Of a stretch of DNA of 64,000 nt, positions 1 through 11,200 are shown piece after piece. A program made the position numbers and the translations under genes. Below the pieces are notes generated by a model. It worked only from the letters and a program-made list of their open reading frames with translations, ran no database searches and had not been told where the DNA came from. The stretch's first letter is position 1. Every line of letters starts with the position of its first letter. This stretch comes from an uncultured Clostridium sp. (lineage in GTDB: Bacteria > Bacillota > Clostridia > TANB77 > CAG-508): the NCBI GenBank assembly GCA_947647595.1, contig CANSKZ010000010.1:1-64000 (forward strand), read 5' to 3'.

Positions 1-55
1 TTCGCTTCCGGTTTTTTCGCTTCCGGTTTTTTCGCTTCCGGTTTTTTCGCTTCCG
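1..55. repeat. 15-bp tandem repeat encoding KPEAK
   Basis: The unit ttcgcttccggtttt is repeated three times and then partially, inside the partial coiled-coil gene, and runs off the window. On the coding strand it reads as a five-residue Lys-Pro-Glu-Ala-Lys unit. The copies are identical, so copy number may vary between strains. Confidence 0.9.
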
Positions 56-404
56 AATTCTTTTCTTCCAAAATCTCCACAATTTTATTATATAATTCAG
101 GATCTGCACCTTTTACACCCTCACAAAGAGCCATTATTTCTTTTCTACTTTCTCGTCTTTGCTTATCAAATTCCTGCTTCCATTTTTTATAAGCTTCCCT
201 AGATTCTTCATCTTTTTTTTCATATTTTTTGCAATCTTCATCCATCTTTTTCTTATCTGCCTCGTATTTTTTTCTCATCTCTTCCAATGCTTGACGATTT
301 TTTTTATATAAGTCAGGATATACATCTTTTAGCCCCTCAATTTCTTTCTCTAACTCATCTAGTTTTGCCTTATAATCAAACATACTATTTTTTCTTTTTC
401 CCAT
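1..404 (-). CDS. Coiled-coil hypothetical protein (partial, runs off the left edge)
   Basis: No family recognised. The ATG at 404-402 follows an AGAGGAG ribosome-binding site at about 411-417, and the frame stays open to the window edge (134 codons visible). The product is highly charged and rich in Lys and Glu, with a long predicted coiled coil (about residues 8-95) and a short segment containing a single Cys. It then enters a tandem KPEAK repeat encoded by a 15-bp DNA repeat that continues past the edge. There is no signal peptide or membrane segment in the visible part, so it is probably cytoplasmic. Strand and style match the next coiled-coil gene at 542-2935. This ORF is open at its 3' end only because the window ends. 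Confidence 0.75.
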   Translation of the reverse strand, partial: MGKRKNSMFDYKAKLDELEKEIEGLKDVYPDLYKKNRQALEEMRKKYEADKKKMDEDCKKYEKKDEESREAYKKWKQEFDKQRRESRKEIMALCEGVKGADPELYNKIVEILEEKNSEAKKPEAKKPEAKKPEA

Positions 405-503
405 ATAACTCCTCTAAAAAACTACATTCTTATTTATATTATATCATATTTTTTCCAATTATGCAATGATTTTATGTAAAATTTTGGATTTTCTCATAAA
501 AAT

Positions 504-535
504 AAGCTAATAATACAAGAATATATTATTAGCTT
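504..535 (-). terminator. Rho-independent terminator after the 542-2935 gene
   Basis: An 11-bp perfect stem (AAGCTAATAAT / ATTATTAGCTT) lies just past the stop codon of the 542-2935 gene and is followed on the minus strand by a U-rich run. Confidence 0.75.
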
Positions 536-541
536 TTAAAA

Positions 542-2935
542 TTATCTTTCGTCTCTTTCTGGTCCACCTTTTCTTCTTTCTGTCATTTCTGGCTCATGCT
601 CAATATCATCAAATTCTCTTCTATTTTCTTCATCATGAATTAACATTTCTTTTGAATTTAGCTTTCCATCTTCTTCATCAAAATGTAATTCTTCTTTCAC
701 TGCATCATTTACATAAGTATTTTGATTAGGTGTTGTTTCCTGTGGCATTACAGTTTGTTGAGCTTCTGTTTTTTGACTTCTAGTAGCTGTTCTCTTTTTA
801 CTTTGTGTTTTCACCTGTTGTTGTTCTGGTGAATTTTTTTGTTTTGCTATTGTTGCTTGAATTTCAGTTTCATTAGCTTTTGACATATCAGCTGCATTCA
901 TCCAACCTGTTCCAAATTCTACAATACCATTCCAGTTTCTACCATCAACTGTTTTAGCTGTTCCATTATCATTATATATGTAAGTTGGTGATGGATTTCC
1001 TTTTTCATGTGTTTCCACAACCATTTTACCATTCATTTCCATTGCTTTAGCAACATGCCATCTAATAGAAGCATTCGGATTATTTTGTGCCATATCGTAT
1101 AACTCATCTACTGAATATTCGTCTGTTGAATAAATTTTATCTCCAACAACAACTGCCATTTTATTAACTCCATAAGCTTGATTTACATCTCCCATTGCAC
1201 CTTTTGCTTGTTTAGCATCCGAACTATCAAATACCATCGCATATTGTTCAGGAGTTATAATATCTCCTAATTGTATTCTTGCAGATTTGCTTTGTGTTTG
1301 CGTACCTTCATTTTGAGTTTTATCATTAACCGTAGGATTATAAGCTGGGGTTGTTTCAATAGCAGAATTATCTTGCGTTTCTTTTGTTTTGATTGGGTTT
1401 TTGTCTAAACTTTCCATGCTTACTTCTTTTTTAGGTTGCATTGGAGCATCGTTACCTTGACCTAATTGAGCTAGTTTCGCCCCACCAACTAAAGTAGCAA
1501 TTGCTGTTCCTGCTAATGCTAGCCATTTCCAACGATTTGACTTTACAGTTGCTAAATCCATATGTTTCTTATCATGTTGTTTGAATATTTTATTTGCTTT
1601 GTGAGAAGCCATTAAATTTCTTAACGAGAATTTTTTAACATCATCAGGTCTCTTATTTTTACCTCTATGCCAACCAATGTCAACAGTAACTTCTCCTGGC
1701 ATTTCAACCCCTTGCAAATCTTGGTCTTTGTCTAAATTTTTTGCTCTTGTTATAACAGATTCAACATACATTTTAGCAGCAGATTTATCGAAATCTTCAG
1801 CATTTTCTTCATCCCATTCCCTATAAGCATTATAAATCGTTGGGTCAACACTTTCTAAATATTTTTTATCTTCTTCTGCAACATTTTGTTCTGTCTCAAT
1901 TAATTTTTTCCAAAATGCTTGACCTTCTTTTGTATAATCATATGCATCCATGTAAGTTACAAAAGGATGTACTTTATCTCCATTTTCTACTAAAAGAACT
2001 TCTCCTGTTTTTTTATTAATATTTAAATCTAATTGTGGAAATTTTAGTGGTTTTGGTGGCTGAAATTCTTGTACTGCTGGTGGCTGAAATCCTCCTTCTG
2101 CATAGCCACTTTTAGTTTGTCCTGTTGGTTCTTGCTCTTTAGTTGAACCTTCTTTTTTGGTATCTTTTTCCTGTGTTTTTGAAAGATCTTTTAATTCTGC
2201 TACAATATCACCTAATTTTGTCAAACGTGCATTTTCTTCTGGAGTTGCTCCGTCACCTCGTGCAGAAACATCCCTCCAGATTTCATTCATTTCTTGTTGA
2301 CCATCATAAATAATAGCATTTACATCTTCTAAAGCAACAAATTTTGAGTTTGGATGTTTATTTAGTAATTCTTCTAAAGTTGCCATTATATTATTTATCT
2401 TTTCGAATTCTCTATTATCTTTATCTGAGATATTTTCTGAACCTTCCATCCATCTTTGTTTTTGCTGTTCTTTATATTTCTCAATTCTTGCTCGTATTTC
2501 TTCTTTATCAATTCCTTCTGTTATTTCTGGCTCTGAAGTTTGCTTTGCTTCTTCTTTACTTTCTTCTTTATCTTGTCCTGTTTGAGTTTCTGGTGTTTTA
2601 CTTTCTTTCTTATCTTTTGGTGTTACTATTTCTTGTCTTGTTTTATACAAATTATTTATTTCTTCTTTTATATCTTTTATTTCCTGTGAATCATCTGTAT
2701 AACCTTCATTATATTTGATTGCCAAATCCAATTCTTTTTCTTCAATCTTTTTGTCTATCTCTTTTAATCTTTCTTCCATAATGATAGCTTGTCTTCTTTT
2801 ATAAAGCTCATCTATTTCTTTCATAATATCTTGAATTTCCTGTGAATCATCTGTATAACCTTCATTATATCTAATTGCTAAGTCTAATTCTCTTTCTTCA
2901 ATTTCCTTATCAATTATTTTCAACTTTTCTTCCAT
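542..2935 (-). CDS. Large coiled-coil membrane protein with duplicated N-terminal repeat, unknown function
   Basis: Function not recognised. The ATG at 2935 is chosen over an upstream GTG at 2965 because GGAGG lies eight bases before it; the product is 797 aa. Residues 1-100 are two near-identical charged repeats of about 48 residues, each with the motif LDLAI(R/K)YNEGYTDDSQEI. A long acidic coiled-coil and linker region follows, then a globular segment (about 300-460), one hydrophobic segment (WLALAGTAIATLVGGAKLA) at about 495-515, a second globular region and a low-complexity Gln/Thr/Glu-rich tail. There is no N-terminal signal peptide; a basic, charged stretch precedes the membrane segment, so the N-terminal half is probably cytoplasmic and the C-terminal half outside. 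It has its own terminator. No in-frame CGG codon was found. Confidence 0.8.
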   Translation of the reverse strand: MEEKLKIIDKEIEERELDLAIRYNEGYTDDSQEIQDIMKEIDELYKRRQAIIMEERLKEIDKKIEEKELDLAIKYNEGYTDDSQEIKDIKEEINNLYKTRQEIVTPKDKKESKTPETQTGQDKEESKEEAKQTSEPEITEGIDKEEIRARIEKYKEQQKQRWMEGSENISDKDNREFEKINNIMATLEELLNKHPNSKFVALEDVNAIIYDGQQEMNEIWRDVSARGDGATPEENARLTKLGDIVAELKDLSKTQEKDTKKEGSTKEQEPTGQTKSGYAEGGFQPPAVQEFQPPKPLKFPQLDLNINKKTGEVLLVENGDKVHPFVTYMDAYDYTKEGQAFWKKLIETEQNVAEEDKKYLESVDPTIYNAYREWDEENAEDFDKSAAKMYVESVITRAKNLDKDQDLQGVEMPGEVTVDIGWHRGKNKRPDDVKKFSLRNLMASHKANKIFKQHDKKHMDLATVKSNRWKWLALAGTAIATLVGGAKLAQLGQGNDAPMQPKKEVSMESLDKNPIKTKETQDNSAIETTPAYNPTVNDKTQNEGTQTQSKSARIQLGDIITPEQYAMVFDSSDAKQAKGAMGDVNQAYGVNKMAVVVGDKIYSTDEYSVDELYDMAQNNPNASIRWHVAKAMEMNGKMVVETHEKGNPSPTYIYNDNGTAKTVDGRNWNGIVEFGTGWMNAADMSKANETEIQATIAKQKNSPEQQQVKTQSKKRTATRSQKTEAQQTVMPQETTPNQNTYVNDAVKEELHFDEEDGKLNSKEMLIHDEENRREFDDIEHEPEMTERRKGGPERDER

Positions 2936-3097
2936 ACTCAATTCCTCCAATTCTTTCTTTTGCACAATATTCCTAAATTAAATTATACAAAAACCATGTA
3001 GTTTCGTCAATACATGTTACATAAAAAAGATATTTGTTACAAAAATGTAATATTTTGACACATTATATATTTAGTATAACATAAAATCAGAAAAAAG

Positions 3098-4393
3098 TCA
3101 AGTATTATGTAAATTTTCATATTCTTTTGTAATTTTCAGTGCTCTATTCGACAACTCCTCATATCGCTTCACCTTATCTTTCACCTTCTCATCCAACTCT
3201 GGCAAAATCCCATAATTAGCATTCATCGGTTGAAACTTCTCGTTTGGAGCCGAAATATAATCAGCAAGAGCACCTATCATTGTTTTCGTATTATAGATAA
3301 TTTTTTCATCTGAACAGCAATTTACACCTGCCACAAATCCTGAAGAAATCGATTCCACATATCCTTCTACGCCTGTAATTTGTCCTGCAAAATAAATTCT
3401 ACCGTCTTTTTTGAACTGATAAGTAGCATCTAATAATTTTGTCGAATCAATATAAGTATTACGATGCATCACACCATATTTCATAAAATTTGCCTTTTCC
3501 AAACCAGGAATCATCGAAAATACTCGTTTTTGCTCACCAAATTTCAAATTCGTTTGAAAACCTACCATATTAAATAAAGTCCCCTCTTTATTATCTTGCC
3601 TTAATTGAACAATCGCGTATGGTCTTTCACCTGTTCGTGGGTCAGTAAAACCGACTGGCTTTAGAGGCCCAAAGCGCAATGTATCTTCTCCTCTTTTTGC
3701 CATAATTTCCACTGGCATGCAACCTTCAAAAATTTCTCTTTTCTCAAATTCATGTAATGTTACAACTTCTGCATGAATTAATTCATCGTAAAATTTCAAA
3801 TATTCTTTCTTGTTCATTGGAAGATTAATATAGGAACTATCTCCTTTTCCATATCGATCACCCCAAAAAGCAATTTCCATATTAATTGAAGATTTTTCAA
3901 TAATCGGCGCGGCAGCATCATAGAAATGTAAATCATTTTTGCCAATTAATTGGCTAATCTTTTTAGAAAGTCTTTCTGAAGTAAGTGGACCTGTTGCAAT
4001 AATAACTTTTCCTTCTGCTGGAATATCCATTATTTCTTCACGTATTAATTCAATATTCTCATTAGATTGAATCTTTTCTGTTACTACTTTCGAAAACTTT
4101 TCTCTATCAACTGCCAAAGCCTGTCCTGCTGGAACTGCTACTTGGTCTGCTATTGGAATTAGCTCACTTCCTAATATTCTCAATTCTTCTTTCAACAAAC
4201 CACATGCATTTGTCAAACGATTTGATTTAAAAGAATTACTACAAACAATTTCCGCCAAATCTGTATTCGAGTGTGCAGGAGAAAACTTTTGTGGCTTCAT
4301 TTCATATAATTTTACTTTTCTGCCTCTTTTCGCTATTTGCAAGGCTGCTTCACATCCAGCAAGACCTGCTCCTATAATTATTATCGGATTCAT
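3098..4393 (-). CDS. trmFO: Methylenetetrahydrofolate-tRNA-(uracil-5-)-methyltransferase TrmFO
   Basis: Folate- and FAD-dependent tRNA methyltransferase that makes 5-methyluridine at position 54 of tRNA using methylenetetrahydrofolate; cytoplasmic. The 431-aa product starts with the FAD-binding motif GAGLAGCEAALQIAKRG and contains the family hallmarks CSNSFKSN near residue 52, the DRE segment, a Gly-rich C-terminal FAD segment (FAGQITGVEGYVESISSG), and PMNANYG near the end. Length matches the family (about 435). The ATG at 4393 has AAAGGAAAT just upstream; a longer start at 4408 lacks a suitable ribosome-binding site. It stands alone between two coiled-coil genes. It uses a TGA stop, which argues against reassignment of TGA in this organism. 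Confidence 0.97.
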   Translation of the reverse strand: MNPIIIIGAGLAGCEAALQIAKRGRKVKLYEMKPQKFSPAHSNTDLAEIVCSNSFKSNRLTNACGLLKEELRILGSELIPIADQVAVPAGQALAVDREKFSKVVTEKIQSNENIELIREEIMDIPAEGKVIIATGPLTSERLSKKISQLIGKNDLHFYDAAAPIIEKSSINMEIAFWGDRYGKGDSSYINLPMNKKEYLKFYDELIHAEVVTLHEFEKREIFEGCMPVEIMAKRGEDTLRFGPLKPVGFTDPRTGERPYAIVQLRQDNKEGTLFNMVGFQTNLKFGEQKRVFSMIPGLEKANFMKYGVMHRNTYIDSTKLLDATYQFKKDGRIYFAGQITGVEGYVESISSGFVAGVNCCSDEKIIYNTKTMIGALADYISAPNEKFQPMNANYGILPELDEKVKDKVKRYEELSNRALKITKEYENLHNT

Positions 4394-4468
4394 TAAATTT
4401 CCTTTCATTTTTGAACTTTTGTTTATTATATTGGTTTATTGTATTTCTGTCAATGTTTATAATTGAAT

Positions 4469-4517
4469 AGAGAGCCTATTTATTATTTCTTTCCTAAAAA
4501 TAATAAATAGACTCTCT
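4469..4517. terminator. Long hairpin between trmFO and the 168-aa gene
   Basis: Two 20-nt arms pair with a single mismatch (agagagcctatttattattt against its near-complement at 4498-4517). It lies between the end of the 4545-5051 gene and the start of trmFO. The T-rich side is on the plus strand, so it is not a textbook terminator for the minus-strand gene; it may act as a processing or mRNA-stability stem. Confidence 0.5.
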
Positions 4518-4544
4518 ACTTTTTGATTTGTTTTAGAATAAAAA

Positions 4545-5051
4545 TCATGAATTTAATTCAAAATTTGAAATTCTTTTTTCATGATTAAAAAGAGTTGCTT
4601 CGCATCGATCCATTCTGCCATCTAATTTACGAATTTTTACAGACTTTTCTAAGTTTTTGTCTAATTCTAATGTAACTGCATCAAAAATAGCATCAATTTT
4701 AGTACCATATTCCTGTTCGAATAAAAATAGTTGATCTAAAATTCTTTTCTCCATGTTGTTCATCTCTTGTTTCATTTCAATTCTCAATTCTTCTTTTACA
4801 TCTTCTATTTTCTGATTGACTACATCAAATTTGTCATCAATTGAAGCAAACTTGCTGTCATCTTCACCAAATTTGTTATCGATTGCTTCAAACTTGTTAT
4901 CAATCTCATCAAATCTTTTATCGATTATTTCAAACTTGTTATCAATCTCATCAAATCTTTTATCGATTATTTCAAATTTGCTGTCAAATTTTCGATACAT
5001 CTCAACTAATGTATCTAGTGTAAGCAATATCTTCTCAATTTTTTCTTCCAT
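4545..5051 (-). CDS. Heptad-repeat coiled-coil protein, unknown function
   Basis: A 168-aa soluble protein, function unknown. The ATG at 5051 follows AAGGAGGAAATAG. Residues 20-75 are eight consecutive heptads of the type F-(D/E)-x-I-D-(N/K)-(K/R), a regular coiled coil; part of it is encoded by a 42-bp direct repeat (FDEIDNKFEIIDKR twice). The rest is also helical and charged, and no membrane segment is seen. Proteins of this shape occur widely in Clostridia and in phages, but I cannot assign a role. Two TGTCGAA-like motifs 10 bp apart lie about 85 bp upstream, so Spo0A control is possible. Confidence 0.8.
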   Translation of the reverse strand: MEEKIEKILLTLDTLVEMYRKFDSKFEIIDKRFDEIDNKFEIIDKRFDEIDNKFEAIDNKFGEDDSKFASIDDKFDVVNQKIEDVKEELRIEMKQEMNNMEKRILDQLFLFEQEYGTKIDAIFDAVTLELDKNLEKSVKIRKLDGRMDRCEATLFNHEKRISNFELNS

Positions 5052-5131
5052 CTATTTCCTCCTTTCTTTCTAGATTTGTAAACAATTTTAACACATTTAA
5101 CCTCAAATTGCAATGAAAACTTATTTTTTTA

Positions 5132-5148
5132 TACGACATTTTTCGACA
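5132..5148 (-). promoter_or_regulatory. Pair of 0A-box-like motifs
   Basis: On the minus strand the motifs TGTCGAA and TGTCGTA sit exactly 10 bp apart, upstream of the 4545-5051 gene. TGTCGAA is the known Spo0A binding box; the assignment is by motif only. Confidence 0.4.
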
Positions 5149-5164
5149 CTCTAATTAATACAAA

Positions 5165-5190
5165 AAGGACAAACCCTAAGGTTCATCCTT
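5165..5190 (-). terminator. Terminator of the first giant surface-protein operon
   Basis: An 11-bp stem (two G-U pairs in the RNA) with a four-base loop lies 14 bases after the 5204 stop, followed on the minus strand by a run of T. Confidence 0.75.
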
Positions 5191-5203
5191 CTTTTTCTAT
5201 GGC

Positions 5204-8200
5204 TTATTTAAGAACTTTCTTTTTAATGAATACAATTCCTCCAGCTAAAATTGCTAGTCCTCCTGTAATACTTGCAATAACTTGTAATTTCCATACCATC
5301 AATCCACTACCAAATGGTGGTGATAAAGTAATTACTTCTGTTGCACTAGTATCTCTTTCATATTCTAACGTATCACTTAATGTGCCATCTGCTCTTAGTT
5401 TGTCAAGTGGGTCAACTTCCTCAAATGCCTTGGCAGGTACCTGGTTACCAGCAATTGTTAATTCATCACGTCTACCAACTTTATTATTATATCTGATAAT
5501 TTCAGCAATGTTATCAATTTGTAAATCATCTGCGTCACCACTTACATATTTTGTTGTTGTCAAGTACATCGATGCTCTATAGTTTGCTCTTGTTGTATCA
5601 GTAGCATTTTTAGGTTGTAAATCGACAACGAAATCTTTATTGTTAATTGTACTATTTGGAGAGTCCTCATCAGCACTAACTACTAAATTAGTTCTCTTAT
5701 CTGTTGTATAACTAATTCCGTCTTCATCTAAAATACGTCCTTCGCTATCAATAATACTTTCATCAATATGTGGTCTTAATTTTTCTACTGTAATTTCGCT
5801 CCAACTCATATTTGATGTATTATTTGAGTTAGCACTAAATACCACATCATTGTCAATATAATCCACTAATTGTCTTACTCTTGATGTAACAATATTGTCA
5901 TTATCTTTATTGCCATCTCCATTATAATCAAATAATTGTTTATCTGCTCCATAATAGTAAATGGTTCCTACATATTCACCCAATGCTTTTGTATTTCCTA
6001 AACTTCCTTCACTATTTTTAGTAAATCCTGAAAATTCTGCTAATAATTTTTCAAGTGCTTCATTAAATTGTGTGATATCTTCTTTATAAAGCATATCTGC
6101 CAATTTACCTGTTCTGTCAACCTCGCCTGTGTTCAATACTGTAAATTTATATTTTACCGTAATTGTTGTTCCTTCTAAAATACTAGAATCAACATTAATA
6201 TATCGGAATCCGTTATCAGTAGCGTCATCTCTGTTTAGTGATTGTAAATTGTCAATTCCATAAGAATTTGCTGTGTCTAAATTTACAATTGCTTTAATCT
6301 CTCCTTTATCATTTACATCATAATCAATGTTATATTTAGCATGCATAATGTTATTTTCATCTGAAGTTGTCAAAATAATTTCTTCAATTTGCTTATCTAA
6401 TGATAATTGCGTAATTGGTCTTTCTTCCAAACCAAAGTTGATATTATTTACAGCATACATATAGTTTGTATTATCTAATCCACTATAATATTTATCAGAA
6501 AGTTCAATATTCATGTCTAGTTTTGGTGTATCAGCAAACATCGCATAATCTGTAAACAACTCATCAGCATAGTTAAACATAATGGTAGAATTTTGATTGT
6601 CAATTTCTCTCGATTTTGCAACTACTTCCAGTCTTTTTCTTTCACTGTCAACTGCCGTATTTCTGACTCTATCATAATCGTTTACTTTGTCAATATCTAA
6701 ATAGCTATCAGCTTGTAAAATTGCTTGACCGAATTTTAATTCTGCATTTAATTTCGATGATTTATAATCTTGACCATTATAATATTCCGCATCTGAATAA
6801 TCTGCTGATTTTATTCTACAGTCATTAGTTGTTTTATAAGGTCTAGTATCTCCATAATGGAATCTTACAACATAATCACCTGCAATAACATTTGTGAAGT
6901 TATACTCTCCGTCAGCTCCTGTTTCTTTTGTCGTATCTAATCCAATCACGTCTTCCATCGTCTTTCCATTCAAGCAATCTAAAGCTATATTAGTTGGCCA
7001 GATGTAATCATATTCTGTATAGTCTTTTCTATTACCACTGTCTACCATAACCTTTTGTACTAACTCAGTTGTCAAGCCTTCAATTGTATCTTCTTCATTG
7101 TCGTCTTTTTCAGCATTACCAATTCTTTGGTTATAATTTGAATCAGGTGTATCTACATTTTTGTCTTTGCTATTATCTTCCCAAGCTATACCGTTAATAT
7201 TTCTATCTTCGTTTCTAGCAATTAAGTTTAGCTTGATTCTTGGTGCTGCAAACGTGTCATCTTCATACCAAGCTTTTTGGTTGTAATTAGAAATATTTAC
7301 GTTGCCTGGTGCTGAATCTCGGTCAATTCTTCCGGCATTTTTTTCAGTTTCAACATCAAAAGTTGAATAACTTGCAATTTCTGCTACATTACACTTTTGA
7401 CCTAGTATAATTGAATCTTCAATTCCAAATTCCTCATCTTTGTCTTTATCAACTTTAAAGGTCACATAGAATTCTTCTGATTCTCCTGGTTGTAATTTGA
7501 TTCCTAAATTATATGCTCTCATTTGGTTGTAAATAATATTTTTACCATTTCCATCTGTATCCGAACCAATGATTCCGCTTTTAATCGGTTTCCAATTTTC
7601 AGCATAAGCTGATTGTTCTCCAACGACTTCCATGCCATTAACTGGTATTTCTTTTACTTTAACTTCGTCGCCTTCTTTGACTCTTTCTGTTTTCGTTTTT
7701 AGATATTTTGATTCATCGCTCATCACTGGAATCAGGCTACTATCATAATAATCATCAATTTCGTGAATTTGTGCTACATAGTTTGCTGAGCTATTTTGTA
7801 CTTTGATTTTATACGTTAAATAAATATCTAACTCCGTATCTTCTAATGCCTTATTTTCATCCTTTCCATTTATGTTTGAATAAAATTTTGATAATTTGTC
7901 ATAAACATTATTTTGATCGTTACTATTTTGATACATTTCTGCTCGATAGTAATAATCGGAACGATAAAGTCCTAAGGTATACTGAATTTTTTCAGTAGGA
8001 TTTTTTACAAAAACGTCTTTATTTAATGAATTTGTCTTTTCTTCTGTCAAATCATAATATCCACTATATTTATATTGGTACATTTTTTCATTTACAATTA
8101 CTTTCGCATTATCTAGGTTTTTCGTCAAGCCAATATCAACTTCTTCTTTTGGTTTTAAACCTAAATTAATGTGTAAACAATAATTATAAACTGCCATAAA

Positions 8201-11200
8201 TTTATAATGTGTCTTAAATCCTGTTGCATTAAATTCTTTGTCCACTGCTGTTAAACTACTTCCGTCATATCCATTAACATCAAATGGGAAAGTCAAATTT
8301 CCTGCCTGAGTAGATGCTGTAGCTCTAAATATATCTAATATTCTTCCATTGCTATCCATTGTATTTAAGGTAGAATGCGTTGGATACGCTACACCTGCAT
8401 CATCCGAAGAATAAGTGATTTCTACTTCTGTTCCGTCTGTCAACGTTGCAATACCTGTTGTTTCTCCATTGGCATTGATTGGTGTTTTACCTGATATTTT
8501 AGCAATTTTTGATTCTGAGCTTCCAATTGCCATCGAATCTCTTTCATATTTTTTCTTTACTGACTTGGTTGCTTCACGATAATCTTTTGCTTTTTGTTCA
8601 TTTGAACCTTGATTCTTCTCAATGGTTCCATCTTTTGAAACTTTATAAGATAAGAATTCAGTTGGTTCATAAGTTTGACCATCGTAAGTAAATTCTACAT
8701 CATAGCTTGCTGTTTCACAACCATATTTTTCTTTTTCCTCATCTGTCACACCTGGCACTTGGATTCTTGGAACATCCCATGCACCATCTGTTACGGTCAC
8801 AATTGGGAAAGAAATTTCATTATTTTGGGCATCTTTATAAGCTTTTGCTTGTTCTCTTTTTACTTCTTTTCCAGAAGCATCGTAAAATACTTTGTAAACA
8901 ATAACTTCCGCATTATCTTTTAGCATTTCACCTTCATCGTAAACGCCATTTGGTTTGCTGTAATATCCATCATTGTCGTTATTTTTATCCTCTAAAGTTT
9001 CATCAACCCAGACAATACCTGCCATTTCGAAAGTTAAATCAATTTCTGTATCAGAAGGAATTTGGTTTACGATTGTAACCTCAACTGTACTACCATCTAA
9101 TAATTTAAATCCTTCCTCATCTGTCGATTCATTTTCTATATAGCTATAATCTTGCGATACACATTGCCAATCCACTTCTTGCGAACGAAGCTCTGTAACT
9201 GTATACGTTGGTGTTGTTTCACCCCACCAATATACATCATCAATTGTAAATTGCCAGTTGTTGTCTTTAGATAAAGTTACATCAATTACTTTTGTTGTAT
9301 TTTCATAAAATTCTTCTTTATATTTAAAACTACCTTTTAATACTACTTTTACATCAAATTTCACAGTTGGATCCAATTTTGCAATTTCTGCTTTCAACTC
9401 CTCATCTGTCATTTTTTCAGCAGATGTGAAGTTTTTGATTATTTTTATATTGCCATGATGCTTCGTCATATTATTAGTAAATTTAATTTCTGTAATCGCC
9501 GTTGTTGTATCACCTGTAGTTGTATCTTCTGTTTGCGCTTTTGTCAATCTACCCTTTATACTGGTTGCTGTTTTTTCGATTACCTCGCCACCTGTTGCTT
9601 CAATTGAACTTACTGTTCCTCCTTTTGGATCAATTTCTTCTACTGTATAAGTAGGTTCATCATCAGAAGCCCATTCGAATCCATATGGTCCTGCTACTTC
9701 ACCCGCTTTTAATCCTGTTACAGTAAATTCATGATGTCCACTTTCTGTATTTTTAACTCCATCTAGTGTTACTTTGAAATCAAATGTATCTTGTGTTACT
9801 TGTCCTTCTTGTAATTCTTTTTTGATGGTTAAATAACTTTCTGGATGACCATTATAAGCCTTAACTTCTACAGCAGCACCTGAACCATCCAATTCACCTT
9901 CTGATGGCGTGATACTTGGTGTATATTTTTTACTATGTTCTGTTTCTATCTCTGTAATTCTATAGGTTGGCTTTTTATTTCCAATCCATTTATATTCTTT
10001 AGAATTCCATACATTACTTGTTGTCTTTCCTTTTGGTACAATAAGAGTCGCTTCTGTTACGTCCTCTGTACCATTTGGCATAGTTACCTTTACTTCAAAC
10101 TTAAATATTTCATCTTCTTCTGCTGGTTCACTTGTCTGTTTGATAAGTTGTATGTTATTCTTTTGAGGTTTAAGCTTATTGGTCGCTGTTACGACTACTT
10201 TTTGACCGTCACCTAACGTTCCTTTATTGTTACTAATCGATTGAGATTGCCAAGTACCATTTAATAATTTTACTTCTTCTACTTCATAGGTTGGAGCTGC
10301 TTCATCATCATCCCACATATACGTTCCTATCGTTGCTGTTGCACCTGCTAGTACTTTTCTAACCGTTCTTGTCGTTTTACCTCTGTGAGTAACTTTGACT
10401 GTAAACGCTAAGTATTGCTCTCCATATTTTTCTTTTACTTGTGCTTCGGTTAATTCTTTTCCGTTTTCGTCTAATACTTGTTTTTTGATTTGTAATGTTG
10501 CTTGATTTTTATGAATCGAAACTGTTTTTGTTTCATACCATCTAGCAGCCTCATTTAACAAACCTAATGTTTGAGATGTTAGTGCTAAATTTTGTTTTTT
10601 GGCTGATAATTCATAAGTGTATTGTGTATAAGTTCCACTTTCTTCATCATAACTTGATGCTACTGGTGTTTTTGTACAAGTCCAATTATATTTATCATAA
10701 GTTCCACTTAGTCTTTGATATTTACCACCAGCAATTAAATATTTATAATCAATATCAATTCCTGTAATTTTCGTTGCATCTGGAATATAATCCATTTCAA
10801 TATAGAATTTATCTCTTCCATTACCAGCTGGGAATTTCTTAGCAGAATCATGATTATCAGTATAAATAAAATTCCATTGATTTCTAGCTAATGGCTCATT
10901 ACTAGCATCTGTATATATTCTCATGTCATCAATAAATCCAAAGTCAACACCACCATAATTTGCTTCTTCATATTTTAATGTAAATGGTCCTATTACATAT
11001 TTTTGGTCTTCTTCATAATAATTTACCTCTACTTTTGAAGCATTCAATTTAAAGGTATTATCAATATCTGTTTTTGGAAATTGTATACTAACATTTTTTC
11101 CATCTGGATACGTATGTGTTCTTGTTTCGTAATTTGCTGTATCATTTACATCTACTCCATCAGCTTTAATTTTTTTGACAAAATCTTGGTAAGCATCTGC

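Noticed and set aside
2344..2718. Plus-strand ORF of 124 codons inside the large coiled-coil gene
   Set aside because: Leu/Tyr/Phe-rich shadow of a Glu/Lys-rich coding strand with no ribosome-binding site.
4816..5073. Plus-strand Ser/Leu/Asn-rich repeat ORF
   Set aside because: Antisense of the heptad-repeat coding sequence, no ribosome-binding site.
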